Of a stretch of DNA of 64,000 nt, positions 1-8,204 are shown one piece after another. The notes under the pieces were generated by a model that saw only the letters and a list, made by a program, of their open reading frames with translations, made no database searches and was not told the origin of the DNA. This DNA comes from Flavobacterium chilense. GTDB taxonomy: Bacteria; Bacteroidota; Bacteroidia; Flavobacteriales; Flavobacteriaceae. Where the stretch lies: positions 434,001 to 498,000 of the forward strand of contig NZ_LSYT01000001.1 of NCBI RefSeq assembly GCF_001602525.1, in the 5' to 3' direction. Within the stretch, counting starts at the first letter, position 1, and every line of letters begins with the position of its first letter. A program made the translations under genes and the position numbers.

Positions 1-792
1 CCTTACCAGTACGTTGCCATAAGGTCTGACATTACGGAACGAAAAAAAGGTGAAGATCTCATCAAAAAAAGCAACCAAAAAGCGATTGAACATGCCCATA
101 TATTGGAACTCAAAAATGCACAACTTGTTGACTTCTGTAATATTGTTTCCCATAATTTAAGAGCACCATTGATAAACATATCCATGCTAGTTGATTATAT
201 AGAACAATGCCAAGATGAGATTGAACGTAAAGAAGTACTGGTAAAAATAAAACCAGTTATAAATCATTTAATGGAAGTTTTTAATGAATTAGTGGAATCG
301 ATACAAATAAAGCAAGACACCGAAATAAAAGCCGATCGGATAATTTTAAAAGATTGTTTAGATAAAGTTTTGAGAGGGTTTGAAACCCAAATTAAAGAAT
401 ATGAGGCGGATATTCAACTAGATTTAAATAACGCTCCTATAATCTATTTTCCTCAAAAATACATCGAAAGCATTCTTACAAATTTAATAAGTAATTCTCT
501 TAAATATAAATCCCCAAAAAGGAAGCCTATAATTACAATAAAAACTAAAAAAGAAGTAAATAATGTAGTAGTATTATCGGTAACTGATAATGGATTGGGG
601 ATTGACTTAGTATTACATAAGGATCAAATTTTCAAAATTCGTAAAACATTTCACAAACATCCTGATGCAAAAGGATTTGGTTTGTTTATGACAAAAACCC
701 AAGTTGAAGCTATGAATGGAAAAATTTGGGCTGATAGCCAGCCAGAAAAGGGCAGTACTTTTTTTATAGAATTTAAAAACCAAAATGTATGA
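1..792 (+). CDS. Sensor histidine kinase, 3' part only (5' end outside window)
   Basis: The frame is open from base 1, so the gene starts before the window. The first visible codons read as the end of a PAS/PAC domain (SDITERKKGEDLI). They lead into a HisKA helix with the H-box FCNIVSHNLRAPL, phospho-acceptor His near visible codon 51. A HATPase_c domain follows with N-box LTNLISNSLKYKS, G1 box TDNGLGID and G2 box KGFGLFM. No membrane segment is visible in this part. It should autophosphorylate on His and pass phosphate to a response regulator. The stop overlaps the ATG of the next gene (ATGTATGA, 785-792), so the two were translationally coupled. The gene ends just before an attC-like site and may be cargo of an earlier cassette. 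Confidence 0.9.
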   Translation, partial: PYQYVAIRSDITERKKGEDLIKKSNQKAIEHAHILELKNAQLVDFCNIVSHNLRAPLINISMLVDYIEQCQDEIERKEVLVKIKPVINHLMEVFNELVESIQIKQDTEIKADRIILKDCLDKVLRGFETQIKEYEADIQLDLNNAPIIYFPQKYIESILTNLISNSLKYKSPKRKPIITIKTKKEVNNVVVLSVTDNGLGIDLVLHKDQIFKIRKTFHKHPDAKGFGLFMTKTQVEAMNGKIWADSQPEKGSTFFIEFKNQNV

Positions 793-1187
793 CCACATAA
801 AAAACCCTTACAATCGTTGATGACGATGACATTTTCGTTTTCCTAACAACAAAAATAATTGAACAAACTAATCTTGTTGACCTAATAAAGGTTTTCGGAA
901 ATGGTTTAGACGCTATAAATTTTTTGAAAGAAAATAAAAACAATGTTGACGCATTACCTGATATTATACTGTTAGACCTTAGTATGCCAATAATGAACGG
1001 TTGGCAGTTTCTTGAGGAATACAATAAACTTAATCCAACAATAGGAAAAAAAATTACAATTTATATATGTTCCTCATCTATTTCGCCTGACGATATTACA
1101 CGCGCCAAGACTATTAGCGAGGTTTCTGATTATATTATTAAACCTATTACAAAGGACAAATTGATAGATTTGATAAAAGACGAATGA
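785..1187 (+). pseudogene. CheY-like response regulator, frameshifted near its start
   Basis: From codon 801 onward the frame encodes a full receiver domain. It has the acidic cluster IVDDDDIF, phospho-acceptor Asp in ILLDLSMPIMNGW, the Ser pocket in ICSSSIS and the Lys in IIKPIT. The natural ATG at 785 overlaps the kinase stop, but its frame ends after 11 codons. The cause is a run of six A at 799-804: with five A the protein would read MYDHIKTLTIVDDDDIF and continue intact. In the receiver frame an ATG at 789 is followed by TAA at 798, so no good start remains. Either the gene is broken, or the run is a sequencing error, or translation slips there. The cognate partner would be the kinase upstream. 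Confidence 0.75.
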
Positions 1188-1200
1188 CAAAAAAGCACTG

Positions 1201-1333
1201 GCTATAACACGGGTTTTGCGTCAGGCGGGGTGACGTGCAAACTTGGAGCTTTGTGCTTCGTATCAAGTGTAGTGCTGGCAGACAGTTTTGTGCTCCGAAA
1301 CCCGCCCGAACGCAAAGCCCTAAAACGTTAGGC
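1201..1333 (+). repeat. attC-like site 1 (imperfect inverted repeat)
   Basis: This 133-bp site has imperfect arms at 1211-1229 and 1301-1320 (GGGTTTTGCG..GGCGGG against CCCGCC..CGCAAAGCCC). It ends in AACGTTAGGC, so bases 1327-1333 (GTTAGGC) fit the integron core consensus GTTRRRY. The left core, GCTATAAC, is less regular. Its length falls in the 57-141 bp range of integron attC sites. It separates the kinase/regulator pair from the next kinase gene. Confidence 0.55.
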
Positions 1334-1347
1334 GTAATTAAAAAACA

Positions 1348-2529
1348 ATGACAACAGAAACAGAGATAAAAAGATTAGAAACACTAAAGAAGTTTGACAT
1401 CCTGGATACTCCACCAGATGGAACATACGACCATATAGTAAAATTAGTAGCAAAGTTGTTAAACGTACCAATTGCTATTGTTTCTTTGGTAGATACTGAC
1501 AGAATTTGGTTTAAGTCAGCATTTGGTTTGAATGTCCAGCAAATACCAAAAGAAGAAGGGCTTTGTGCATCAGCTATTCTTTCTACGGATTTTTATATGG
1601 TAGAAAATGCTCTAAAAGACCCCAGAACACATAGAAACTCCTTAGTAACAAGTGAATTTGGATTAAAATTTTATGCAGCAGTTCCATTAACAACTTCTGA
1701 CTGTTTCAACTTGGGTACGCTTTGCGTTCTTGACAAAAAGCCAAGAACCCTAAATGAAACGGAACAACAGATATTAGAAGATTTAGCCTATGTTGTGATT
1801 GAGCAGTTAGAATTGCGTCTGATGGCTCGTATGGCAATAAATTCACAAAATAAAATGGCCTATATGATTACTCATGACATCCGTGGTGCAGTTTGCAACA
1901 TACCAGCCTTAGTAGATATGATAAAAGAGGAAAATGGAAATCCTGATGAGATAGAACAGTTAGGGGAAATGATAAAATATGCGGCAAATAGAAGCATACA
2001 GGCAGTAAATAGTTTTTTAACGTATGCTAAAAATTTGTCAGTAAATATAATTTATAGATTTGAGCCTTTTAATTTTTCCGAACTTACTAACAGAGTAATA
2101 TCAACTAATAAGGTATTGGCATCAAATAAACAACAGAAAATAGAAAGTTCAGTACAACCGAACATACTTGTCAATGGAGATAAAATAAGGTTGTCAGAAT
2201 TGATAGATAATTTTCTAAGTAATGCTATCAAATATTCACCAAGGGGCAAAAACATTACTGTAGTTTTAGAGAAAAAGGGTGAAAAGTTGATTTTAGAAGT
2301 AAAAGATGAAGGGCAAGGAATGACGATTGAGGATATGAATAATGCTTTTAAGCGGTTTAGTAAGTTAAGTGCCACACCGACAGGTAATGAAGAGTCTACG
2401 GGTCTTGGTTTATGGATAGCCAAAGAAATTGCAGAAAGTCACGGAGGAAACGTAAAAGTAAAAAGTGAAGGTAAAGACAAAGGAACAGTGTTTACGATTG
2501 AATTGCCAATATTTGAAAATCGAAAGTAG
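1348..2529 (+). CDS. GAF-domain sensor histidine kinase, carried like a gene cassette
   Basis: This soluble 393-aa kinase has no membrane segment. Residues about 20-160 form a GAF sensor domain of the type beginning LDTPPDGTYDHIVKLVAKLL. The HisKA H-box ITHDIRGAVCNI has its His at 176. The HATPase_c domain spans roughly 240-390, with N-box DNFLSNAIKYSPRG, G1 box DEGQGM and G2 box GLGLWIAKEI. The ATG is 15 bp after the GTTAGGC core of one attC-like site and the stop is 17 bp before the next. This tight fit is typical of integron cassettes. No response regulator is adjacent in the same cassette, so the target is unknown. The expected signal is a small molecule or redox cue bound by GAF. Confidence 0.9.
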   Translation: MTTETEIKRLETLKKFDILDTPPDGTYDHIVKLVAKLLNVPIAIVSLVDTDRIWFKSAFGLNVQQIPKEEGLCASAILSTDFYMVENALKDPRTHRNSLVTSEFGLKFYAAVPLTTSDCFNLGTLCVLDKKPRTLNETEQQILEDLAYVVIEQLELRLMARMAINSQNKMAYMITHDIRGAVCNIPALVDMIKEENGNPDEIEQLGEMIKYAANRSIQAVNSFLTYAKNLSVNIIYRFEPFNFSELTNRVISTNKVLASNKQQKIESSVQPNILVNGDKIRLSELIDNFLSNAIKYSPRGKNITVVLEKKGEKLILEVKDEGQGMTIEDMNNAFKRFSKLSATPTGNEESTGLGLWIAKEIAESHGGNVKVKSEGKDKGTVFTIELPIFENRK

Positions 2530-2546
2530 AAATAATAAATAACTAC

Positions 2547-2678
2547 GCCTAACAGCGTATTTAATCAATTGGCGGTTAGTTACTTACGGACAGAGAAGTG
2601 CTTTACAGACAGCTCGTCACTTGTTGACAGATTTGTGTATTAAAATCGCCAACTAATTAAATACACGAAACGTTATTC
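2547..2678 (+). repeat. attC-like site 2 (imperfect inverted repeat)
   Basis: This 132-bp site starts with GCCTAAC (2547-2553), matching the consensus RYYYAAC. It has 20-bp arms at 2557-2576 and 2645-2664 that match at 17 of 20 positions. It ends with AACGTTATTC, whose GTT lies at 2672-2674. The left end TACGCCTAAC (2544-2553) is the exact reverse complement of GTTAGGCGTA at 1327-1336, the start of this cassette. That is the rule for integron cassettes. The last core overlaps the stop codon of the leftward gene ending at 2673. Confidence 0.6.
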
Positions 2679-3347
2679 AGGACTGTTTAAGTTTTTGATC
2701 TCCTGACGTTTTTGGTCTATACTGTTTAATAGTTTATTTTCTTCCTCTCTTTTAATCACCAAATTATGGAATTTCTTAGGGTTAAGAGAATAAGTAGAAT
2801 CGATATGCGATGTTACATGCGGTAGCTCCAATTCTATCATTCGGTAACGCATTTCATACGATTTTCTATCGTCTAATTGTTTGTTCTTCTCGTATAGAAC
2901 ACCGAGACCTAGCGAAATAATGGTAGATAATGCTATCATAACAATGATCAGAGGTGTTGATTTGAGATCAATGCCGTAATGATGTTTTACAATGACCTGA
3001 TCAGGAATTTCAGCTATCTTTGAAACAATGTCTTTTTCTTTGATTGTTAATACAGCTAATTCCTGTCTAGTTATTGTGGAGATTTCATTAGCTACATCCT
3101 GAAGTGTCCCATAATCGTTAATGATCTTAGATAGTACATCGTTTTCTCTTTTAATAAATTGCTTGATCTGTTGTAGTAGTTCCTGATCCTTTGCTCGCAT
3201 TTCATGAAATTCCTGCATTTTCTTTTCATTTTCAGAAAGTAGGGAGACAATTGTAGGCATTATTCGTACAATATCCTGCGTGATCAAGTCTGTGTTTTCC
3301 TGCAATGCGCTTACCTGTTGCTGTATATTTTCTAATTCTGTGTTCAT
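2673..3347 (-). CDS. Mobilization-operon membrane protein with coiled coil
   Basis: This 224-aa protein has no enzymatic motif that I recognise. Residues 1-75 and 190-220 are rich in E, Q and K and look like coiled coils. A single hydrophobic segment, TPLIIVMIALSTIISLGLG, spans about 131-151. It is the last gene of the leftward mobilization operon and begins 4 bp after the relaxase ends, so it probably helps the relaxosome reach the membrane. The family assignment rests on this context only. Its TAA stop (2673-2675) is formed by the final core of attC-like site 2, so the element and the cassette array join with no spacer. Confidence 0.7.
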   Translation of the reverse strand: MNTELENIQQQVSALQENTDLITQDIVRIMPTIVSLLSENEKKMQEFHEMRAKDQELLQQIKQFIKRENDVLSKIINDYGTLQDVANEISTITRQELAVLTIKEKDIVSKIAEIPDQVIVKHHYGIDLKSTPLIIVMIALSTIISLGLGVLYEKNKQLDDRKSYEMRYRMIELELPHVTSHIDSTYSLNPKKFHNLVIKREEENKLLNSIDQKRQEIKNLNSPE

Positions 3348-3351
3348 GGTA

Positions 3352-4263
3352 TTAACGTTTTAGTCCGTAATTCTCTTTCTTTTTTCTTTTCTTGATCAAC
3401 GGATCATCTTGCTCTGGTGTAATTTCAGGGTTCGAAAATAAAGCTGATGTTATGTGACCAAGTGTTTCTCCGATATTTCTGTCTATAGAATGATCCTTCG
3501 AAACATAGCTTCCAGTAATTTGATTTAGTTCAATAGAATTATCTATGCTATTTAAAGCCTTGTCGATCTGTCCGAAGCTCAATGAGCGGTCTATGGCAGA
3601 ACCCCGAAATGTCTGTTCATCTTTGATGAACGAAATACCTTGAACCTCATCCGTCCCCGATCTGTATTTAAACTGCATTTCCACACCTCTGTAACGGATA
3701 TAATTTTGTAGTTCCTTCCAGTTTTTACTGTGTCGTATGCCTGCCTTGACGGTGTCGTAAATTTGGTATTTCGTTAGATCATTACCTTTCAGTCTACCTC
3801 TGTTGACATTTCGTTTTCCTTCGGACTGCTTAAAGCCATATAATGCATTTAATTCTTTACAAGCTTTAAAGCTCTTATACCGCTGATTGCTATTGGAGAT
3901 AGTTTTGCCATGATCGTTTACCCGATTAAAAATAATATGGATATGATCATGTTGGCGGTCGTGGTGGCGCACCATTAAGCATTGGGTATCCCTAATATCT
4001 AATTTTGATAAATAACGCTTAGCTGCGGATAGCATGATGTCATTATTCAGCTTGTTTTTATCTTCTGTATTCCACGAAAGAATAATGTGTCCGACTGCCT
4101 TGCCCAATCTTGGATTCAGCATCCGCTGAAAATTAAAGTCCTGTGTGATGATCTTTGCCGAATCCGTCCGTAATCCATTTACATGGATAATCTCACTATC
4201 TTTTTTCAGGGCGTATCCAACGCATCCGCCGAAAGATCGGCCCTCAATTATCTTCGCTATCAT
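3352..4263 (-). CDS. Relaxase / mobilization nuclease (MobA/VirD2-like)
   Basis: The enzyme nicks oriT and leads the transferred strand during conjugative mobilization. The N-terminal sequence MIAKIIEGRSFGGCVGYALK is typical of Bacteroidota relaxases, and Tyr17 is a candidate nucleophile. The metal-binding motif HxDx4HxH is complete at 100-109 (HHDRQHDHIH). I chose the ATG at 4263, giving 303 aa, because family homology starts there. A longer frame reaching 4332 would add a basic leader unlike the family. The gene overlaps the MobC stop by 20 bp, so the two are coupled. The C-terminal third is variable and basic. Confidence 0.9.
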   Translation of the reverse strand: MIAKIIEGRSFGGCVGYALKKDSEIIHVNGLRTDSAKIITQDFNFQRMLNPRLGKAVGHIILSWNTEDKNKLNNDIMLSAAKRYLSKLDIRDTQCLMVRHHDRQHDHIHIIFNRVNDHGKTISNSNQRYKSFKACKELNALYGFKQSEGKRNVNRGRLKGNDLTKYQIYDTVKAGIRHSKNWKELQNYIRYRGVEMQFKYRSGTDEVQGISFIKDEQTFRGSAIDRSLSFGQIDKALNSIDNSIELNQITGSYVSKDHSIDRNIGETLGHITSALFSNPEITPEQDDPLIKKRKKKENYGLKR

Positions 4264-4606
4264 GGTGCAGTAGTTTATTGATACAATGGTTAATGTGATG
4301 GATCGTATTTTTGCATTCCTGTGCCACCTCAATCAGTCCAGACTGGTGTGCTTTTTTAGTTAGCTGATTTAGATTGTTCGAAGCCCCAGTAATCGCCCTA
4401 AAAGCTTTCAATTGTTCTTCGGTAAACCTAGGTGTAATTTTTCGTAGGATCGCAGATTTGCGTACCCATTCCGATTTGCTCATACCTGCAATTTTTGCAT
4501 TATGCAAAACTCTGTTATGTTCGCTTTCATCGAAACGGACATTGATCCTGAACTGTTTTTTATTTTCGAGTGCGGGTCTTCCGCCTTTTTTCTTGTTATT
4601 TTTCAT
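4244..4606 (-). CDS. MobC-like relaxosome accessory protein
   Basis: This 120-aa basic protein resembles the plasmid mobilization relaxosome protein MobC. The N-terminus KKKGGRPALENKKQFRINVR has a ribbon-helix-helix-like beginning, followed by FDESEHNRVLHNAKIAGMSKSE and a helical tail (NNLNQLTKKAHQSG). Such proteins bind oriT and help the relaxase open the duplex. I chose the ATG at 4606. An upstream start at 4660 is possible but would run through the inverted repeat that I regard as part of oriT. The relaxase start overlaps its 3' end. Confidence 0.85.
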   Translation of the reverse strand: MKNNKKKGGRPALENKKQFRINVRFDESEHNRVLHNAKIAGMSKSEWVRKSAILRKITPRFTEEQLKAFRAITGASNNLNQLTKKAHQSGLIEVAQECKNTIHHINHCINKLLHHDSEDN

Positions 4607-4644
4607 CTTGTTTCTTTTTAGCTGTGACCATCGGGAGCCAATTG

Positions 4645-4663
4645 GTTTTGGGGTCACCAAAAC
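4645..4663. other. Candidate oriT inverted repeat
   Basis: Perfect 7-bp arms GTTTTGG and CCAAAAC are separated by GGTCA, just upstream of mobC. Relaxases of this class usually nick beside a short inverted repeat placed in front of the mob genes. Position is the main support, and no nick consensus can be confirmed by eye. Confidence 0.4.
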
Positions 4664-4676
4664 ACAACCTTGCTTC

Positions 4677-5636
4677 CTACCTATTCGATAGTTTTCTTCC
4701 CGATTGGATATTGTAGGTTTGTTCTTTGGATGATTTGAAAATCAGGTAATCATTTACGTCTTTTATTTCATTATACCGTTTCTGCAATTCTTCCATTCCA
4801 TTTTTTACGTTTTGCGTCTTCTTAAAATGGCTTCGTAAGGTATGGTACGATTTTAAGCCACTGTTATCTGTGTCCAGATAGCATGTAATTCCGTTATGTC
4901 GTTCTAAGAATGGATATGATTTTTGGAGGTTCGCTGTCGTATTCAGGATACAGTAATTAGTGTCTAAATACGGCTTACTAGCGTTCTTTTTTAAAGTCAT
5001 ATAGGAAAGCCAGTCGGTAAAGCCTTCAAGCAATACAACGTCCTTATTACCATTGTTGATTGTGGTAATATCCTTAGTTAGTAGCGAACGTTTGTCGTAA
5101 CTGTTGCGCAGTTCGAATCCCCCTGAATCATTTTTAAAGCATACGGCAAAAAATGTCTGTCCTTTTGCAGTACGGTAATAGATTTCCTGACAATAGATTG
5201 TGGCAATTTCTAAATCTATTTTGCGAACATTAGTCAGGTAATCCGTTAGTGCTTTGTTTTTGAGAGGTTTTATAGCGAGTATGGTGTAACTCCGATCATT
5301 TTCATCTTGGATGATCGGAGTTTTGTCTAATACAGTTTGCTGGTGAAATGAAAGGATATTTTTTCTTTCATCAGCCCAATCCAATACAATAGATAGGTTG
5401 TCTGTTTCCAGAAACTTCAACAAAAAATCGATGTTGTTACCACCGTAACCTTCCGAATGAGAATACCAGATATTTCTACGAATATCAATTTTTGTTGAAG
5501 GTGTTTTTTCTTTACCTCCATTGAATGGATTTTTAAGCCATGCTTCACGACTGTTTAATTTAGAGCATGGAATTTGTAGGTACTGTAAAATAGATATTAG
5601 CGGTATACGCTTTAATTCATCACATGTCATAATCAT
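4677..5636 (-). CDS. Toprim-domain DNA primase of a mobilizable element
   Basis: This 319-aa protein has a CHC2-like N-terminus (residues 1-90; NPFNGGKEKTPS and YGGNNIDFLLKF) and a Toprim core with VVLLEGFTDWLSY and CYLDTDNSG. The metal-binding acids are the Glu of LLEGF and the DTD pair. The Cys ligands of a true CHC2 zinc finger are missing, which is common in primases of Bacteroidota mobile elements. It probably primes replication of the excised circular form or the transferred strand. It follows the RepA-like ATPase after 63 bp that hold a long inverted repeat, and precedes mobC. An alternative ATG lies two codons downstream. Confidence 0.85.
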   Translation of the reverse strand: MIMTCDELKRIPLISILQYLQIPCSKLNSREAWLKNPFNGGKEKTPSTKIDIRRNIWYSHSEGYGGNNIDFLLKFLETDNLSIVLDWADERKNILSFHQQTVLDKTPIIQDENDRSYTILAIKPLKNKALTDYLTNVRKIDLEIATIYCQEIYYRTAKGQTFFAVCFKNDSGGFELRNSYDKRSLLTKDITTINNGNKDVVLLEGFTDWLSYMTLKKNASKPYLDTNYCILNTTANLQKSYPFLERHNGITCYLDTDNSGLKSYHTLRSHFKKTQNVKNGMEELQKRYNEIKDVNDYLIFKSSKEQTYNIQSGRKLSNR

Positions 5637-5647
5637 AATTTTTATAT

Positions 5648-5695
5648 AGGTTTAGTTTAGTCTATTACTATATAGGGGCAGACTAAACTAAACCT
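5648..5695. repeat. Perfect 16-bp inverted repeat between RepA-like and primase genes
   Basis: The arms AGGTTTAGTTTAGTCT (5648-5663) and their exact complement (5680-5695) flank a 16-nt loop. Each arm repeats TTTAG. It fills the gap between two replication genes. No U-run follows on the coding strand, so it is a poor terminator. A replication start, primase site or RNA switch would fit. Confidence 0.75.
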
Positions 5696-5699
5696 GTTT

Positions 5700-6746
5700 T
5701 TAATAGTAAAATTCAGGGTTGAATCTGTAGGTCTTGTCATTCTTGACGACCATCCTTTTGTTTTCCAAAAAAGTTTTTAATTGTTTGGCTTTGTTGATTC
5801 CGAAATTGAATCCTTTTGATAAATAAGCATCCCTTAATTTGGTTATATACTCTTCGTAGGTACAGTTTATCTCGCTATCCTTGAACATTTCCTGCAGTAC
5901 TTCGCGGTGATTTTCTTCGGAAAGCTCCTGATAACTGAATCCTTTTCTAGATTTGAGATTTGTTGTGTCAAAATTCTCGTCCAGTACGGGTATTCCATCA
6001 TCTATAAAAAAGGTGAAAGGTTCAAATTCTATATCCCTGATAAATTTTGGTGCTACTGTACTATAATTTGCATCTAGATCACTTTTAGTTATCTGGAGAA
6101 TTGATTCGGCTTTGTTATTCAATTCTGTTCCTAGGTGCCCCCTAGTATTATCATCTCCCTTGTTTAAGTGTAATACGGTGTGAATATGGATATTGAGTTC
6201 CTGTGACCACTTCATAAGTTTATTAGTGATTTCAGTCGCTTCGGTAGCGTTATTGATATCGTAAACCAAATCCCTAATTCCATCTATGATGACCAGTCCG
6301 ATCCTATCTGCATATTTGAAAAGTGCATATTCGATGATATTTATACGTTCCTTCGTCGGGTATTCCCTTAAGGAGATGAACTTTAAATTATCGTGGACTT
6401 CTGTGGTAGGGTAGTCGATGAGCTTGTATATTCTTGAAAGTAGCCTGTGGCAATGGAATTTACTCTGCTCTGTATCACAATACAGTATAACTGGACGGGT
6501 TGGAGGAACTTTAACTTTATATTGTAATATCTGCTTTCCACTCAATGCGGCTGCGACCAATGAAATTACATTGAATGTTTTTCTGCTTTTTGCCTTCCCA
6601 GTGGACGCACTGAAATTGCCCAGTGTACCAATGACAGAGTCGGATTTGTTGATGGTTATCATGATAGGTGGTTCTAAGAAATTATCTGTTATCTCTACTA
6701 TGGCTTTTCCGAGTGCGTTTACCGTTTCTTGATTGAATGGGATCAT
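5700..6746 (-). CDS. RepA-like AAA ATPase (helicase-type) of a mobile element
   Basis: This 348-aa RecA-fold ATPase resembles RepA/AAA_25 proteins. The Walker A-like loop is FSASTGKAKSRKT (residues about 45-57), preceded by TLGN. The Walker B strand is IGLVIIDGIRD (149-159). A sensor-like TVLHLNKGDDNTRGHLGTEL follows, and the C-terminal 90 residues look like a winged helix. Such proteins unwind or load at element origins. The start codon is well supported: GGAGGT sits 7 nt before the ATG, and TAATG overlaps the stop of the upstream HTH gene. This is one of the few clear Shine-Dalgarno sequences in the window and fits a transferred element. Confidence 0.85.
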   Translation of the reverse strand: MIPFNQETVNALGKAIVEITDNFLEPPIMITINKSDSVIGTLGNFSASTGKAKSRKTFNVISLVAAALSGKQILQYKVKVPPTRPVILYCDTEQSKFHCHRLLSRIYKLIDYPTTEVHDNLKFISLREYPTKERINIIEYALFKYADRIGLVIIDGIRDLVYDINNATEATEITNKLMKWSQELNIHIHTVLHLNKGDDNTRGHLGTELNNKAESILQITKSDLDANYSTVAPKFIRDIEFEPFTFFIDDGIPVLDENFDTTNLKSRKGFSYQELSEENHREVLQEMFKDSEINCTYEEYITKLRDAYLSKGFNFGINKAKQLKTFLENKRMVVKNDKTYRFNPEFYY

Positions 6747-7045
6747 TATTTACCTCCTTTTTTATGATTGAAGTTTGCCATAGAATTAACAACTTCATTT
6801 TTTTTGAAATAAATACGTTTCCCCATACGCATGTAAGGGATTTTACCCTGTTTCATCCAATCAGTTAAGCTAACGAGGGAAATGTCGAGTTCGTCCGCCA
6901 TTTCTTTTTTGGTCAGTAGTTTTTCTGACGATGTACCCTCTGTATTATCTACAGTATTTCGGATGCCTGAAATAAAAATGTGAAGTTCTTCCTTAATTGC
7001 ATCTCGTATACAATCTCTAAGGGCATTTTGATCTAATTGAATCAT
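6746..7045 (-). CDS. Excisionase-type helix-turn-helix protein
   Basis: This 99-aa protein has a MerR/excisionase-like HTH (HTH_17) at residues 43-86: LTKKEMADELDISLVSLTDW, then the wing KIPYMRMGKRIYFKKNEV. The N-terminal 40 residues are a linker of unknown role. In similar elements this protein controls excision or the replication operon. It heads the leftward operon HTH-RepA-primase-MobC-relaxase-membrane protein, and its stop overlaps the RepA ATG. The ATG at 7045 gives the family's usual length. The 90 bp upstream hold no clear TAnnTTTG box. Confidence 0.88.
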   Translation of the reverse strand: MIQLDQNALRDCIRDAIKEELHIFISGIRNTVDNTEGTSSEKLLTKKEMADELDISLVSLTDWMKQGKIPYMRMGKRIYFKKNEVVNSMANFNHKKGGK

Positions 7046-7139
7046 ACTTTATTCATGTTTACACGTTTAATGATCCGAAGTCGTGGCCACTTTCTTCGAG
7101 TGAATTAACATGAGCAAAGTTGGATAAGAAATACAATAA

Positions 7140-7171
7140 AAAATGCCGTTCAGAATTCTGAACGGCATTTT
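7140..7171. terminator. Perfect 32-bp palindromic terminator
   Basis: A-rich and T-rich ends bracket GCCGTTCAG and its complement around an AATT centre. The palindrome is perfect over 32 bp, so it can terminate in both directions. It lies 28 bp after the end of the leftward coiled-coil gene and isolates the integrase pair from the replication operon. Confidence 0.85.
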
Positions 7172-7198
7172 GAAATAGGTCTTAGATGTTTATAAGGA

Positions 7199-8200
7199 CT
7201 ATTCTATAGGAGTTATTTTAAATTTATGGTCTGATTCCTCAATGTTTGTACTTTTCCCATCATTGTAATAATTTTCTACGGTACCAAACGGGATTGGTTT
7301 TCCATTTTCAGTAAAATGATTTGAAATAATTTTCGCCCATGTAAGAGAAGCACGATTGGCTAAAAAATATCTTGGTTTTCCATTGATAATAATATCTGTA
7401 TTAACAAGAGTTTGAAATACTGCAATTAGATTTTTTTTTGTTCCATGAACAATATCAATTTTGTGTTGATCTAAAGTACTGAGTTTGGATTTCTCTTTTT
7501 TAAGCGTTTTTATCTGTTCTTTAAATTCATCTAATTCTTTTAGTGTAGAATTATACTGTATTAATAAACGATCGAGATTTTGTTTCTCGATAAAATTCTT
7601 TTTCAATTCTTCCTTTTCTTTTTTATTGGAATTTAGATAGTTGTTCAAAATAGTTTTTATATTCTCTATATTGCTTTCCGTACTCGCATTGGATGAATTA
7701 ACAAGTTTCGTAAATGCTGCATCGATCAGCTCCTGTGTTCGCTGGAATTCTATTTGAGTTTTACTTCTTACCTCCTGCAATATCTTTTCACTGACTAAAT
7801 CATACTTTTTTGACAAGTTTATTGTAAGATTCCATCGATCGTATTTGGGTAATACATTTTCGATAAAGTATTGGAATTTCTGTACTCTAATATCATTTCT
7901 TTTTTTTTGTTTGGGTGAAAGTTTTTCCAACAACTTGTTGCGTTCTTTTTTTAGTTCATAGTTTATTGTTTCCCATAATTCTTTAAAAAATACTTTACCA
8001 TCAGTATCATTAAATTCCTTTTTATAGTAATTGAAATGTCTTAAAAAAAGATCTTCTAACTCACTTTCAGGAAGTTCTTGAATCTTTATTAGGAAATGGA
8101 CATCTGCATGTGTATTATTGTTGGAAAAAAGAACTCCAACATCCAGAGGGTGTGGATTAAAATCGAAGAATTTCCTCCTGCTGAAATATTTACTATTCAT
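7199..8200 (-). CDS. Coiled-coil protein downstream of the integrase, unknown function
   Basis: This 333-aa protein is soluble and very rich in lysine and glutamate. A long coiled coil spans about residues 190-245. The C-terminus (YFLANRASLTWAKIISNHF and then PFGTVENYY) resembles the small C-terminal module of RteC-like and related proteins of Bacteroidota mobile elements, but I cannot assign the family firmly. I chose the ATG at 8200. A start at 8224 would overlap the integrase stop region. The gene starts 5 bp after the integrase ends and is followed by a strong terminator, so the two form one operon. A role in regulating integration or excision is inference from position. Confidence 0.75.
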   Translation of the reverse strand: MNSKYFSRRKFFDFNPHPLDVGVLFSNNNTHADVHFLIKIQELPESELEDLFLRHFNYYKKEFNDTDGKVFFKELWETINYELKKERNKLLEKLSPKQKKRNDIRVQKFQYFIENVLPKYDRWNLTINLSKKYDLVSEKILQEVRSKTQIEFQRTQELIDAAFTKLVNSSNASTESNIENIKTILNNYLNSNKKEKEELKKNFIEKQNLDRLLIQYNSTLKELDEFKEQIKTLKKEKSKLSTLDQHKIDIVHGTKKNLIAVFQTLVNTDIIINGKPRYFLANRASLTWAKIISNHFTENGKPIPFGTVENYYNDGKSTNIEESDHKFKITPIE

Positions 8201-8204
8201 AATA

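Noticed and set aside
924..1187. Response regulator starting at 924
   Set aside because: The TTG start would omit the first strand and the acidic cluster; the frame upstream plainly encodes them.
2052..2423. Leftward ORF inside the GAF-kinase gene
   Set aside because: It lies entirely opposite conserved kinase motifs and has no protein-like features.
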